NCBI GenBank assembly: GCA_930367215.1
Contig: OV884056.1
Span: 51,956,308-52,020,307 of the forward strand
DNA length: 64,000 bases
DNA from: Pollenia angustigena
Taxonomy: Eukaryota; Arthropoda; Insecta; Diptera; Polleniidae
Direction: 5' to 3'
In this document: one piece after another, positions 33,246 through 44,185 of the stretch
Position numbering within the stretch: position 1 is the stretch's first letter
How the letters are laid out: the number at the start of each line of letters is the position of its first letter
The notes under the pieces: generated by a model
Databases searched by the model: none
What the model was told of the DNA's origin: nothing
What the model saw: the letters and a program-made list of their open reading frames with translations, nothing else
Made by a program: the position numbers and the translations under genes

Positions 33246-33877
33246 CTGTCCGTCTGTTGAAAACACGCTCACTTTCGAACAACTCAAAAGAAATGAACAA
33301 ACTTGAAGCCAAATTGCTTGTAGTTATCCTAAACAGTTTGGGCTTGAAATCCAGCAAAATCGGTTTAGTAGGACCAGAGCTATGACTCAAAATGTGGAAC
33401 CACCACCTAAAAAAATTGATAATTTTGTTACAAAAAATAGCATAAATGCTGGAACAAGGCACGGAATGAGATAAGATTTTGCAAACATTTGTTTTTTTTG
33501 ACTGGAAATCACACTGTTATATTTCGTGAAGATCCGTCCATAATTTACCTTAAGCCCCATATAAACACTACTCCAGGAAAACAGTTTAGAACGCCTAAAA
33601 CCTAACGCTACCGTAACAAAATTTGGTACGTCACAGTTTTTTAGGACTAGAAATAACACTGTGAAATTTCATGACGATCAGTACATAATTTACCTTAGGC
33701 CCCATAGAAACCTTCTCCCGGAAAACAGTTTAGTACACCCAAAACCATAATTAATAACAAATCGTCACAGTTTAAGATAATAATAACATCATACAGATAT
33801 TACTCCTTAAACATTCGAACTGTCGGTGGAGAGTATCAAAGATTCGGCACAGCCGAATATAGCACTCTAGCTTGTTT
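33044..33877 (+). repeat. DINE-1/INE-1-like element, full-length copy
   Basis: Head TATACCACCACAATTAGTTG then TGAAGAGGGTATATTAAG; GACCCCATAAAGTATATATA then TTCTGGGTCC; TAAGTCGATTTAGAAATGTC then the (GTCT/GTCC)n tract at 33185-33258; tail GATTCGGCACAGCCGAATAT then AGCACTCTAGCTTGTTT. Order and motifs are those of DINE-1 and the dipteran mini-me repeats, which are Helentron-associated and non-coding. This copy defines the family used for the other fragments listed here. ORFs of 98, 67 and 90 residues over it are shadows. Confidence 0.85.
33185..33258. repeat. (GTCT/GTCC)n microsatellite in the DINE copy
   Basis: Tetranucleotide tract at the position where GTCY repeats sit in mini-me/DINE elements. 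Confidence 0.9.
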
Positions 33878-34164
33878 TTTTATATAGTCGCATTCATCTT
33901 GAAATATTGTCAAACGAAAGGTGCGTTGTTTAAAACAATTGTTTCGGAAAAAATGAGAATGGAAGGTGCAAACAAAATGGGTTGCTCACGTCAAATCAGT
34001 GCAACTACGCTTTTTTGCACATTTGCTAGGGTTAAACAAATTGACCTTTATAAGTTTTGCTTTTTAGAAGAAAAAGGTTTTTTAAATCGGTTCAAAAATA
34101 AATTCTAACAATTATAGACTTTGTTTGTGGCAGACTGAGTTAAAATTTCGGCTTTGCTTAATTC

Positions 34165-34576
34165 TTTTTTTTTTATCTTCACCACAATAGTGGCGAGGGT
34201 ATTAGCGTTTGTGCTGATATTTGTTACAGTTTAGAATCTTGTTCCTAGACCCAGCTTTTGTTATACCGATTGACTAAGGATCACTTTTTGTATCGATCTA
34301 ATGATGTCCGTCCGTCTGGCTAAACCTTAAACGCTGAGTACACGTCGCACTCCAATAAGTTCGAATTATGGCAAGGACCAAGCTTTTTTAAAATGGTGAC
34401 AGTCAGTCTATAACATCACAAAGCCTTCATACATGCTTCCTTCCGGAATAAAGTCTTTGTGCCCATTAACCATCTTTTAATCTTGATATTAACATTAAAT
34501 TTGGTCGGAACTTTTTTTATTGCAATCTAAGCCATCTTACCAAATGATATTGGAATCCGAAAGGGTGGGTCCATAA
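34165..34576 (+). repeat. DINE-like repeat D, interrupted copy
   Basis: ATCTTCACCACAATAGTGGC, GAGGGTATTAGCGTTTGTGC, CCTAGACCCA, ACCGATTGACTAAGGATCAC and GATGTCCGTCC follow the D family. The copy is cut by the hAT element at 34577 and continues after 35180. Confidence 0.7.
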
Positions 34577-35180
34577 CAGAGATCAGCAATGAGTAGTGAA
34601 AAAGTGAGTAGAGCTAAATCATGACTCATAAATTCTTGTACTTATACGCACTCATACTTATTCCAATGTGATTCAAACTCATATTCACTCAAAAGTTTCA
34701 TTTTATTCATCGTACTCATACTTACCAACATTTGTAGTGTTTGATTTAGAATCTACTCAAGTCAATGTGTATAGGCGAAGCAAAATGCGAGGCTGCCAGA
34801 TTTGTCCCCGAAATAGCAAAGTGACGATTTGGCAATTACAGTTTACTAAAGTAACATGTATGAAGTAGACGATTTTTCGGCAAATTTATCTGGCAGCGCT
34901 GATTATTAAGTTGTGTGTTTTCTCTGTTGTGTTAAAACGGTAAATGGATGAGCTAAATGATTTGAATCATTGTGAGTATTGTAAGTATTTTCTTGAAATT
35001 ATAAATCAAGCTGAGGTCATTTATGAGTATGCGTATAATGTCGACGTCGCACTCATAAATATTTCTCTTGTGAGTATGAGTGAGTCAGAGTAGTTTAGTT
35101 TAAATGATTTCTACGCACTTATACTTACAATTGCATGAGTCAGTATGAGTAGCGAAAAAACGATTCATTGCTGATCTCTG
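34577..35180. mobile_element. hAT-type MITE, 604 bp, perfect 8-bp TSD
   Basis: CAGAGATCAGCAATGA at both ends in inverse orientation, flanked by GTCCATAA at 34569-34576 and 35181-35188. CAGAGA ends recall Hermes/hobo-type hAT elements of flies. The interior repeats GAGTATGAGT/ACTCATACTT motifs. It contains a smaller MITE at 34789-34901. No transposase. Confidence 0.9.
34789..34901. mobile_element. Nested MITE with GCTGCCAGAT ends, 113 bp
   Basis: GAGGCTGCCAGATTTGTCC and the inverted right end CAGCGCTGCCAGATAAATTT; AAAGTGACGATTT and AAAAATCGTC lie inside the ends, as in 9749-11530. No TSD found. Confidence 0.6.
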
Positions 35181-35239
35181 GTCCATAATTAACCGTAGAC
35201 TGGAAAGAAAAAATCAAGCCGAAGTGGTGTCAATAATAC

Positions 35240-35405
35240 CAGTACGGAACATTCAAGTGCGAATTATTTTATGTACAAATAGTTTGAAACGGGATTGACT
35301 TAAGTTAAATTGAAATTGACTTCAAACTGTGCTTGATTCAAGAAATTCTAAGTTGTTTTAAGTCCTAAATTTGTACTTAAAATTATACGAAATTGAGTTT
35401 GATTC
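35240..35405 (+). repeat. Dispersed repeat P, copy 1
   Basis: TGTGCTTGATTCAAGAAATT with CTAAGTTG, CAAGTGCGAATTATTT and CTTAAGTTAAA recur inverted at 48085-48260. Confidence 0.7.
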
Positions 35406-36785
35406 TAGCCTAAACACTTTCCCCGGCGAACGAGGGAGATAATGCTATTGGGGTATTCACAAGGTGTTCATGTTATATTGTCATAATGTTCTAACTTGTT
35501 ACAATGGTTAAAAATATTGTTGTTGCTTTGTAAACAAAAAGTATCTTAAATAAATATAACTTTGCTTGTTATGTTTATTGTGATGTCGTAATTAATCCAA
35601 AGAGACCTGTGCTGAACGGCTGAGCTAAGCCGCATTAGTTTTTGTAAACTGTCGCCGTTGTTGGTACAATTTTATCCGGCTAACATCTGAATTTAACCTG
35701 CCGCTATAAATTTTTGCAACAAATCACTTGCGGCGTCAAATTAGATCGGTTTAGGACTCTGCAGTTTGATTAACAAACAAAATTAAATTTATTTCTGATC
35801 TAATTAAATTTATTAATTCATGGATCAGAATCAGAGAACGGCTTTGTGCAATTGCAAAAAAATCGCATTTAATGAACAGCAACAAATGCACTCACTTGCG
35901 GTCATACAATCAAAATTGCGCAACCGCAAATATTCGCTGCTGGTTTGCAGTCATTCAAATAATTCACATAGTGCTTTGTTATTTATTCTATCGTTAGCTT
36001 CGTTTTTTAATAAAGATGTTTGTGTGTTCGGTGCGACAATGATTTTTTTGGCAAAGAAAAAAATAATACAAACAAAAATGCCAGAAATCAAGCAATTATT
36101 ACTCATGTACCCATTCAGCAGTTACTATGTAGTACAAGAAAAAAAAAATTGAAATGAAACTTAACGCACATATGTAGGTACAAACAATTTCCATAGAAAC
36201 AGAATACTTTTTTTTTATCATCTTAAAAAGTACAGTTGTTCTGTATGTATGTACAATGTATTCTTGTTATTGTTGTTTTTATTGTTGTTAACTGTAACAA
36301 AGCGTCTCATCGAGTGGTTTATTGTTGTAAATGTTAACAAAGCGTCTCATCGAGGGGACAATGACTACTTGAATGCAAAAGTATAAGAATGAGTGCCTTT
36401 TGAATTTACACAGTTGTGTTGTATTGCGTGCGTAATAAAAATGCAAAGAAAGCACTTTCTATAAAAAACGAATACATGCAAAAATCAAATGTGTACGAAA
36501 CGGTGTAAAAATTACCAACGTTGAACTTTGTTTTGCAAGCAAAGAGTGAATGTAAATTTGAGCGTATGAATAAATCAAGAAAAATAGTGGTTTTCAGTTA
36601 TCTGATCAGAATAAAAAAAACTTTTATTTTTGATAAATATTTATTTTTATATTTGTTTTAAATCAGCTGATTTAAAGAGCACACTGAACTATGAGGAGAT
36701 GTGCACAACAGTCGTAATTTTTGATGTAATAATTTTTAAGACATATGACTTTATGCCACCTTGTGAAACCACCATATATTTATTT
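35406..36785. other. Mostly unique DNA, no recognisable gene
   Basis: A 110-residue ORF from 35820 starts after TTAATTC but shows no family features, no splice context and ends in a poly-K run. A short direct repeat (AACAAAGCGTCTCATCGAG) occurs at 36297 and 36335. Confidence 0.4.
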
Positions 36786-36787
36786 AA

Positions 36788-37335
36788 TTAGTATTGCGGT
36801 TAATTTATTGAACTGTTTATGGGTTTAAATACAAATTTTTGATATTTTAATCAAGCTTAAGTTCATTGAATAATTAACAAGATTTTGTTTGTAGTGCTTA
36901 ATTCCCAATTTTTATTCTTGATAAAAACACTAAAATATTGTGTTGATGGGATAAGCTATTTCTATGCATATTTCACTGATTGCTTAGGCCAGATCGTCAG
37001 GAAATTTCATCTAGATTTTAGAAAAACTAAAATTATTAAACAAACAAAACTATTAAGCGAATTAGAATTATAAGCACCAGTTTTACTTGTAACAATATCA
37101 AAGCTTAAACAAAAACAACAACAATAAACAGTGAGTTTATATTTTCTTACATTCCCCACTACAATTGGTTGGAATTCTCCCAACATTAATTGTAGTTGTA
37201 AGTAGGTTAAAAGCAATATAAATACAGAAACAACTTGCTTTATTGTTTTCGCTAGAAAATCAAAAAATAAAGCAAGTTGCCAGTTCCTTTCTTCATAAAA
37301 ATTATTTGATGAAAATTAAATTCAGCGAAGCCTAG
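36788..37335. repeat. Mosaic: foldback A arms enclosing repeat K
   Basis: 36788-36870 is the left end of A (TTAGTATTGCGGTTAATTT... GCTTAAGTTCATTGAA). 37283-37335 is part of its right arm (CCTTTCTTCATAAAAATTAT, TGATGAAAATTAAATT). Between them 36870-37205 is the inverse of repeat K at 5270-5615. An internal AGCAAGTTG.../CAACTTGCT inverted pair lies at 37230-37272. Confidence 0.65.
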
Positions 37336-37649
37336 AATACATTTTTGTAATTAACTTTGTTGTATTCCACTTTTTGTTTACAGAAGCACTCTCAATAAAA
37401 AGACAACTGCAGTATGCCCAATATGGTTTTCGTAGTCATTGTACTTTAAAAATTTTATGTACTTAAAAAAATAATTTTAACAAATAGAATTCGGGACTTT
37501 TTGCTTCCGATTTTAGTTTTTATATATGAAGAAAATGCATGATTTTCTTCTTGTAGAGTTGTTGTTGTTTCTACATAAAACCAGCAAACCGATGCTTATC
37601 TTCTTCTGTAGTGTTGTTCTTGTTTCTACAACAAACTTTTACAAACTTA

Positions 37650-37882
37650 TAGAATATAGAGAGGCCCTGTATAAGCCCTCTGCCTAAAATCACTTAAAGG
37701 CAAACAGATCTTATATGGATGAAAATATCTCAATAATATTCGACACAAAGAACTATAGCATGAACCTAAAGCTAAGTCCGAAATAGGGTTCAGTCTCGAA
37801 ACTTTGTTTTTTAATTATGTGGTGTAGGGCATCATAGAGTATCAGGGTCGGGCCTGATCGACTATACGTTTCTTTATGTTTT
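37650..37882 (+). repeat. DINE-like repeat D, tail fragment
   Basis: GGTGTAGGGCATCATAGAGT, GGTCGGGCCTGATCGACTAT and ACGTTTCTTTATGTTTT match the D tail. Confidence 0.65.
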
Positions 37883-39145
37883 TTTTATAAACCTATTATG
37901 TATCCTGCCGATATATCAATAGTCCAGTAAGGCATTTAAGATTCATTTCAATACAGCATTTTTATTTCTTTACTAAGTTAAGTTTTTATATCAGTAAATA
38001 TTTCATACAATTAAATTAAACTTTAGTAAATCGAAAAACCAAAGTAAAAGGAACACATGCAAATGTCATTTTAATTTCCACTTAAGTAATTTCTTTATGC
38101 GAATACAAACGTATGAGTATCTACACCATGCTCTTCCAATCCCTTGAGGCTTCACGCAAGCAACCCTTATGCAAACAATAAAAGACCAAGTTCGAATCCT
38201 TATGCAAACAACATTTACTACAATATCTAAAAATATGCCAGAGTCATAAGCATAAACTGTAGATTTTTTTTTTTTTTTATACAAAAACGTTATAAAATGT
38301 TTATTTTTTCAAAAGTTTTATAACTATTTCTAAATTTTAAATGTAAATTTAGATACGTAAATATTTCTAAGCACAGAATTGCAATGCACATAACATTCTA
38401 AACATGTAAAGAAAAGGAATAGAACTCGAACCCTACTCGAAACATTACCTGTGTTAAAATGTAAAGACCTCAGCAATGACTCTCTTACTCACCCCTTTTT
38501 TCGCTGTAGTAAAACTAAACAATTGTAATAGAAATGTTTTTTGCAAATGGCAATTTAATAAAAAGACAAAGAAATAAAATGAAATTTTAACTTTATGTCC
38601 TGCACAAGGATAATGTGCTTTGCTTATGAGTGCGTGAGTATGGTTGTTTGATGAAACTAAATATACCCATTTATACAAATATGGCGTCTTCTTCAATATC
38701 CCTTCTCATTTGCGAATAGAATCTGTGGGTATTTCGATAAGTGTCCGGTTGCAGAACAACTTTCAACAAAATAGGGTGTGAGTTAAGTTTGTTTTGAAAG
38801 TGGTGTTGGTTGGTTGGGTGGTTTTTTTTTTTGTTGTGTGTAGATAGTTTAAAAAACAAACAGCAGCAACAAAAACTACAGACCTTATGGTCTTAATATC
38901 CCTTTTAAGAATAAAAGAGTGGTGCTGGTGGGGTGTTTTCCAATTCTTAGAGCTGAAAGAAAAGGCAAGACTAACGAGCTGAGTTTTCAAAAATGGTAGA
39001 AATGAGTGCAATTAAAGTTTTAATTGATTTATAAAGGAAAGGTTTTGTAATTATTTAAATAAAATTAAAATTTTCCTTAAATTTTTTCTCCTTTGGTTTT
39101 TCGATTATTGTTGGAAAGAGTAAATAAAAGTTGTTATGCTGTTCG
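37883..39145. other. No recognisable gene
   Basis: ORFs of 72, 80, 62 and 82 residues overlap in different frames and lack family features. A GGTTGGTTGGGTGG stretch at 38808 stands out in composition only. Confidence 0.4.
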
Positions 39146-39149
39146 TCCT

Positions 39150-39385
39150 TTAGACAGTATTGATTAAGTCCCTGTAAAGTTTATGTATATAGTCTGGGTC
39201 CTTATGAAAAGCGAAGTTGATTCACTGATGTTTGGCTGTGCATCTGTTCGTTGAAGTGGCATTTCCGTAGACCCCAAATGTGATGGGGACTTGGTTGTTA
39301 TACATTTATATTATCAGATCGCTTCACAATTGGCTGAGATATGAACAGCAACCAATGACTGCCTCTAAATTTTCTCGTAATACAG
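39150..39385 (+). repeat. DINE-1-like internal fragment
   Basis: AGTCCCTGTAAAGTTTATGT, TAGTCTGGGTCCTTATGAAA, AGCGAAGTTGATT, CCGTAGACCCC and TGGCTGAGATATGAAC parallel the 52.9-kb copy. Confidence 0.7.
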
Positions 39386-40015
39386 GTTTTTCCTCAAGAG
39401 TTCATTATTTTGCGTACGACGTATGACAGGACAATACGCATTTGTGCCAGTCTATTTGTATGTCGAAAAACCTTCCTGCTGAATGAAGTCTTCCCTCTCA
39501 CTTTCAACATAAATAAGTTCAAGTCATATGTCCACATGCACTACTACCTCTTCTCCTACCCCTCATCTTTTTTGCTAGTTCTAACACAATGCAATGCATT
39601 AGTAGGTGTCATCCGCTGAGTGCTGGTCCTAAAAAAAATTTATTCATATGAGTTTTTCGGTTCCAACTTTATGAATGCCTTCAATTCTTGTATACATCAG
39701 TTAACGTTCTCACATATAGAACATTAGCACTTGCCCACCAACTTATAAAAATTCAAACTTCCACAGGCTAAAAGTGACAGTGTCTCTGCAAGCTGTTGTT
39801 GACATGCCGATTATTATGTCGAGTTGAGACAAGACAAAGTTAAACACGTCCTTTGCCAAAGTAGAACCCCGAAAGATTGTAGGAATCATCTTAACGACAT
39901 TTCACCTTTTGGTGCTACATCGTCCAAAATAATCCAGTGTAGTCAATACCTGAGAATCGGCAAAAATCCAACATAGACAGTTCACGATCTTTTTCGAACG
40001 CGGCTTATCAGAGAT
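39386..40015. other. No recognisable feature
   Basis: Includes a 69-residue ORF from 39410 without recognisable motifs. Confidence 0.35.
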
Positions 40016-40019
40016 CGTA

Positions 40020-40105
40020 TCTGGTACCCCGGAAATACTGGTTATAATGAATTATCTCTTATAACGAACAATTTCTCCGGTTGGTTATAACGAACTGTTT
40101 TTAAA
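40020..40105. repeat. TTATAACGAAC-motif repeat, possibly pogo/Tigger-like end
   Basis: CTGGTTATAATGAATTATCT, CTTATAACGAAC and CCGGTTGGTTATAACGAACT resemble the inverse of 41695-41765 (CCGGTTATGACGAAC, AAGTTCATTACAACCGG). The two could be the ends of one ~1.75-kb element around the hAT foldback at 40713. Confidence 0.35.
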
Positions 40106-40712
40106 ATATTTCGAAATATTGAAGGAAATGTGGATCAACGATATGAGCAAATGTTTGCAAAGATGTGCGGAAACGTTTGCAAACTCTTTTTTAATGTTTC
40201 AAATTCAAAAAAGGTCCAAAAAGTGTTTTTAATTTTTGTGGAATTGGAAAACTTTTTTGAAAGAGACGTGATTAATTCCAGTTTCCAAGCCCGGGTATTC
40301 ATAAACGATTGTTTAATTTTACAAAAGTTTTTTGAAAAATTTAGATACCAAATATTTTTTGTTAACCTTGTTTTAATTTAAAATTTCTTTTTTATGATGG
40401 TGTAATATCCCAGCGGTAAACTTTTAATTTATAAGGCCTTCTGAAAGACCTTCCTAGACCCTTTTTAAGATCTTTTCCTCATGCTTGCTTGCCTCCCTCC
40501 CTACAACATACATAGGCTTACAATGAGACCTGCTGAAGAAGGCCTCTAATCAGGGCTGCTGAAAAAGGAAACGCAGAAAGCCTTGGCTGGCTAGGACATC
40601 GTGAGAAAAAAATGTATGAGTATGGAATGGGGTAGTAAGGCCTTGTGTCTAAGAAATAAGGACTTCCTTTTTACCGCTGATATTATTTAAACACACATAC
40701 ACACATATACAT

Positions 40713-41402
40713 TAGACTGGTCGCATCTTGTATGGGATTTTTTTTTTTAAATTTAATTGTTTGCGCTGCTTAAAATATGAGGTGTGGTGTAAGAAATCAT
40801 GATCTAATTTTTCAGGTCAATCCGACGGTGCCTAGCCTGCCGGGTGGGGCCCAAAGTTCCCCATAATATAAAAAAAAACATCTTTTCTATCAGATCTTTA
40901 TAGTTATACTAGTTGAAAAGCCGAAAATCAAAAATATGGCTTCGTAACGATCTAAATTTTATTGCGGAATTTCGGTTTTTTTTTAGTTTTTCAATAAGCT
41001 AAAGCGTTTTTGAGTTGCGCGAACATATGTTAATCTATCTATACAATATATAATTTCTTAGTATGTCAGGATGTTTGCATGTATGTCCTATTCTTTCCGC
41101 AACTTTCTGAAGCCATCTGATGACATAGGAAGCTGAAATTTGGCACACTTGAAGTACTTTCTCTGGAAGATCGTAACGAAGCCATATTTTTGATTTTCGG
41201 CATTTCAACTAGTATAACTATAAAGATCTGATAGAAAAGATGTTTTTTTTTATAATATGGGGAACTTTGGGCCCCACCCGGCGCGGCTAGGCACCGTCGA
41301 ATTGACCTGAAAAATTAGATCATGATTTCTTACACCAAACCTCATATTTTAAGCAGCGCAAACAATTAAATTAAAAAAAAAAAAAAGATTGCGACCAGTC
41401 TA
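40713..41402. mobile_element. Long-armed foldback, 690 bp, perfect 8-bp TSD
   Basis: TAGACTGGTCGCA at both ends, arms of roughly 240 bases (shared blocks: TTTGCGCTGCTTAAAATATG, AAATCATGATCTAATTTTTC, GTGGGGCCCAAAGTTCCCCA, TCTTTATAGTTATACTAGTT) and ATATACAT at 40705-40712 and 41403-41410. The duplication length fits hAT or P-type transposases. The loop carries CTGATGACATAGGAAGCTGA and TTTGGCACAC. Non-coding. Confidence 0.88.
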
Positions 41403-41689
41403 ATATACATGCCATGTTTCATTACAATTTTTGTTTTTTTAATATTACTGAAGTGCATGATAATGTTTAATTACTTTCTTAAAAATTATAAACGTATGTA
41501 TGTCTTAAAAAACGTTTATTTCTTTAAGATAAAATGCAAGACACTATTTATTTATGTTTTGTAACATGTTTTGAATTTGCTTTTCACTAACATTTGAACG
41601 TAAATGTACCAAATAGGTTTTATAAAAACTTTTTAAAATGAATAAAAATGAACTTTTTTAAATTTGTTTACTCTTATTTCCAGGCTGAA

Positions 41690-41770
41690 AAAAAATGTAA
41701 TCCGGTTGTAATGAACTTCGCATACAACGACCTTTGTTCGTCATAACCGGACAACATTGTACTACTAAAA
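41690..41770. repeat. Inverse partner of the 40.02-kb repeat
   Basis: AATCCGGTTGTAATGAACTT, CAACGACCTTTGTTCGTCAT and AACCGGACA; see 40020-40105. Confidence 0.35.
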
Positions 41771-42057
41771 ATTTAAACTTCAATTAATATTTCATAACTT
41801 TTTTTCTTTTCTATTTCATTCACTATAATTTGTTGCTTTTGTTCGTCAACAACAATCCACATTCTAATTAGTTGGGTTTATGAAATTCTTTTTTTTGTTT
41901 GTTTTGTTTTCTTTGTTTATTCATATTTCAGTTGTATTGGACAGTTTTTCTTTTATTATCAAAAAAAAAAAAAAAATAAAGAATGAATAAAGTAATTACA
42001 TGATTATTTCTGATAATAACACAGCTACACCAATTTGAAATTTTTCTCTTAATACGA

Positions 42058-43112
42058 CTTTTTATACACTCCACCACATGTGGTGAATGAGGGTATACCA
42101 AGTTTCTTATAACGTTGGAAAAATTTTTAATATTTATCTAAGACCCCATAATAAACGTATGCTCTTGAGTAATTTTAAGCCAATTAAGCCATGTCCGCAT
42201 GTCTGTCCGTCCATGTCTTGAAATCACGCTGACTTTCGAACTACTCACAGGAATAAAACCAATTTGGTGTTTAATAGTTCGTTGTGCTCCTATACAAAAA
42301 AAAAAAAAAATTAAGCACCAATTAAAGCATTAATCAAAAATAAAATCAGTTTTAATTAAATCAAAAATAAAATCAGTTTTAATTAAAAACTTAATCAAGT
42401 GAATTAAACTTTTAATCAAGTGTATTAAACGTTTAATCAGCAATATTAATTTGCACCAGTAAACAAATTAATAATATCAATTAAACGTTTAATTCACTTG
42501 ATTAAATTTTTAATTAAAACTTATTTTTTTTTTTTTTTTGATTAATGCTTTTATTGGTGCAACATTTTTTTCTGTGTAAGTATTGCATTGCATTTCTGTA
42601 CAATCGATTCTGTAAAGACAAGAGTTGTGAAGTCAAATGTGAAACTATAAAAAATTAATATTTCTGTTACAAAAACTAACGTTAATGGTGGCAGAACTTA
42701 TCGATTGTTATGACATTTGACAGAAAAAATTATATTACTGAATTTATTCAAACAATTTTATGAAGATCGGTCCATATTTACCATAGGCCGGATATAAAGT
42801 CAAATATACATGAAATCGTAACGAATAAATCTATTGTCGTAAAATTTGGTTTGTTATAGTTCCTTAATTTTGTGAAGATCGCATAAAGCTAATTCTCGAT
42901 AAACACTATGGTACTATTTAAGCCGTAATGAATAAGGATGTTGTAATGAAATTTGGTCTTATTAAACTCGAAAAAATCACTTTAATACTCTTCAACGAAA
43001 TATGGTACTGTGGGGAGAGTTTTATGAAGATTGATTCATGATTTATAGAGCCCATAGAATGCCTACTGCTTAAATATGGTTAATCTCGGTGGAGGGAAAT
43101 AGAGATTCGGCC
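42058..43112 (+). repeat. DINE-1-like element, interrupted by MITE F
   Basis: Head TATACACTCCACCACATGTG then GTGAATGAGGGTATACC; CCATGTCCGCATGTCTGTCC; tail GGTGGAGGGAAATAGAGATT then CGGCC, where the next element begins. MITE F copy 2 lies at 42295-42576. Confidence 0.75.
42295..42576. mobile_element. MITE F, copy 2
   Basis: The ends are eroded on the left (CAAAAAAAA) and TTTTTTTCTGTG on the right, with TA on both sides (42293, 42577). CACCAATTAAAGCATTAATC / GATTAATGCTTTTATTGGTG arms and tandem AAGTGAATTAAAC units. Confidence 0.85.
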
Positions 43113-44049
43113 TAAAAAAAATAGGATGTGTGTATGCATGTATGTATGTATGTAACGTATGGATTTCAAAACGGCTGGGCCGATTTTGATGAAATTTTCA
43201 GGTAATCTTCAGAATATTCTGGCGGGTAACCCCGTGAAGTCTGATTTTTGATTTTCGGTTTGCGGGCGGAGGGACGTTTCAAAATCCAATTTTCATATTG
43301 CACCACCAATGACTTCTAAATAATTTGGACGATTTTTTCTTTAAAATAATCGCCATGTTCCAACTTAGATTTATACGAAAATAAAATCTTGCCCCTCCCA
43401 CTTTTTTCGAATTACCTAAAATCAGTAAACGGCTTCATCGATTTAACAAATTTTTCTTTCAAATGTTCGTATTAATCCATTTTAAGTTTTCATAGAAAGA
43501 AAAATTTACCACGCCTACTTTTACGCCCACTTTTTCAATTAAGCGCATAACTTGAGAACGGCTTGAGCGATTTGGACGATTTTTTCTTAAAAATCATCGC
43601 CATAGTCCAACTTAGGTTTTTACGGAAAGAAAATTTTGCCCCACCCACTTTTTTCGATTTACCTAAAATCAAAAAACGGATCCATCGATTTGACTAATTT
43701 TTAATTTTTAAATGTTCGTATTAATCCATTTTACGTTTTCATCTGAAGAAAATTGTACCACGCCTTCTTTTACGCCCACTTTTCATATTAAGCGCATAAC
43801 TGGAGAACGGCTTGACCGATTTGGACGATTTTTTCTTTAAAATCATCACCATGGTCCAACTTAGGTTTTTACGGAAAGAAAATTTTGCCCCGCCCACTTT
43901 TATGCCCACTTTTTTAGATTTAATTAATTTTAATTTTTTAATTTTAATAATTTTTCTTTCAAATGTTCGCATCTTTTTAACGGATTTTAAAAATCGAACG
44001 CAAACATTTTTCCTTATTTGGACAGGACAACGTCTGTCGGGTCAGCTAG
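43113..44049 (+). mobile_element. Helitron-like non-autonomous element
   Basis: The 3' end is GACAGGACAACGTCTGTC (hairpin, 44021-44038), then 7 bases and CTAG at 44046-44049 before a T, as in Helitrons. The 5' part has GTATGTATGTATG and AACGGCTGGGCCGATTTTGA, CTGGCGGGTAACCCCGTGAA and CGGAGGGACGTTTCAAAA, a signature widespread in insect Helitron-like repeats. The middle is ~2.5 tandem units of about 248 bp (landmarks AATTTTGCCCC.CCCAC, ACGGCTT.A.CGATTTGGACG). No Rep/helicase. The 124- and 77-residue ORFs are shadows. Confidence 0.65.
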
Positions 44050-44185
44050 TCGAATATAAGCGATTAAACTTATTTTATATATATATGGGCGGTACAACTA
44101 TAATGCCCAATGTTAATTGTGAGTCACACCTTAACGTCAAGTTTTGTGCCCAACTAAATTTGACATTTTTTTATTCCAGTTGTTG

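Noticed and set aside
33166..33462. 98-residue ORF with a TDRQ repeat
   Set aside because: It is the GTCT/GTCC microsatellite of a DINE element read in frame.
35820..36152. 110-residue ORF as host gene
   Set aside because: No recognisable domain, no splice context, ends in low complexity; not supportable as a gene.
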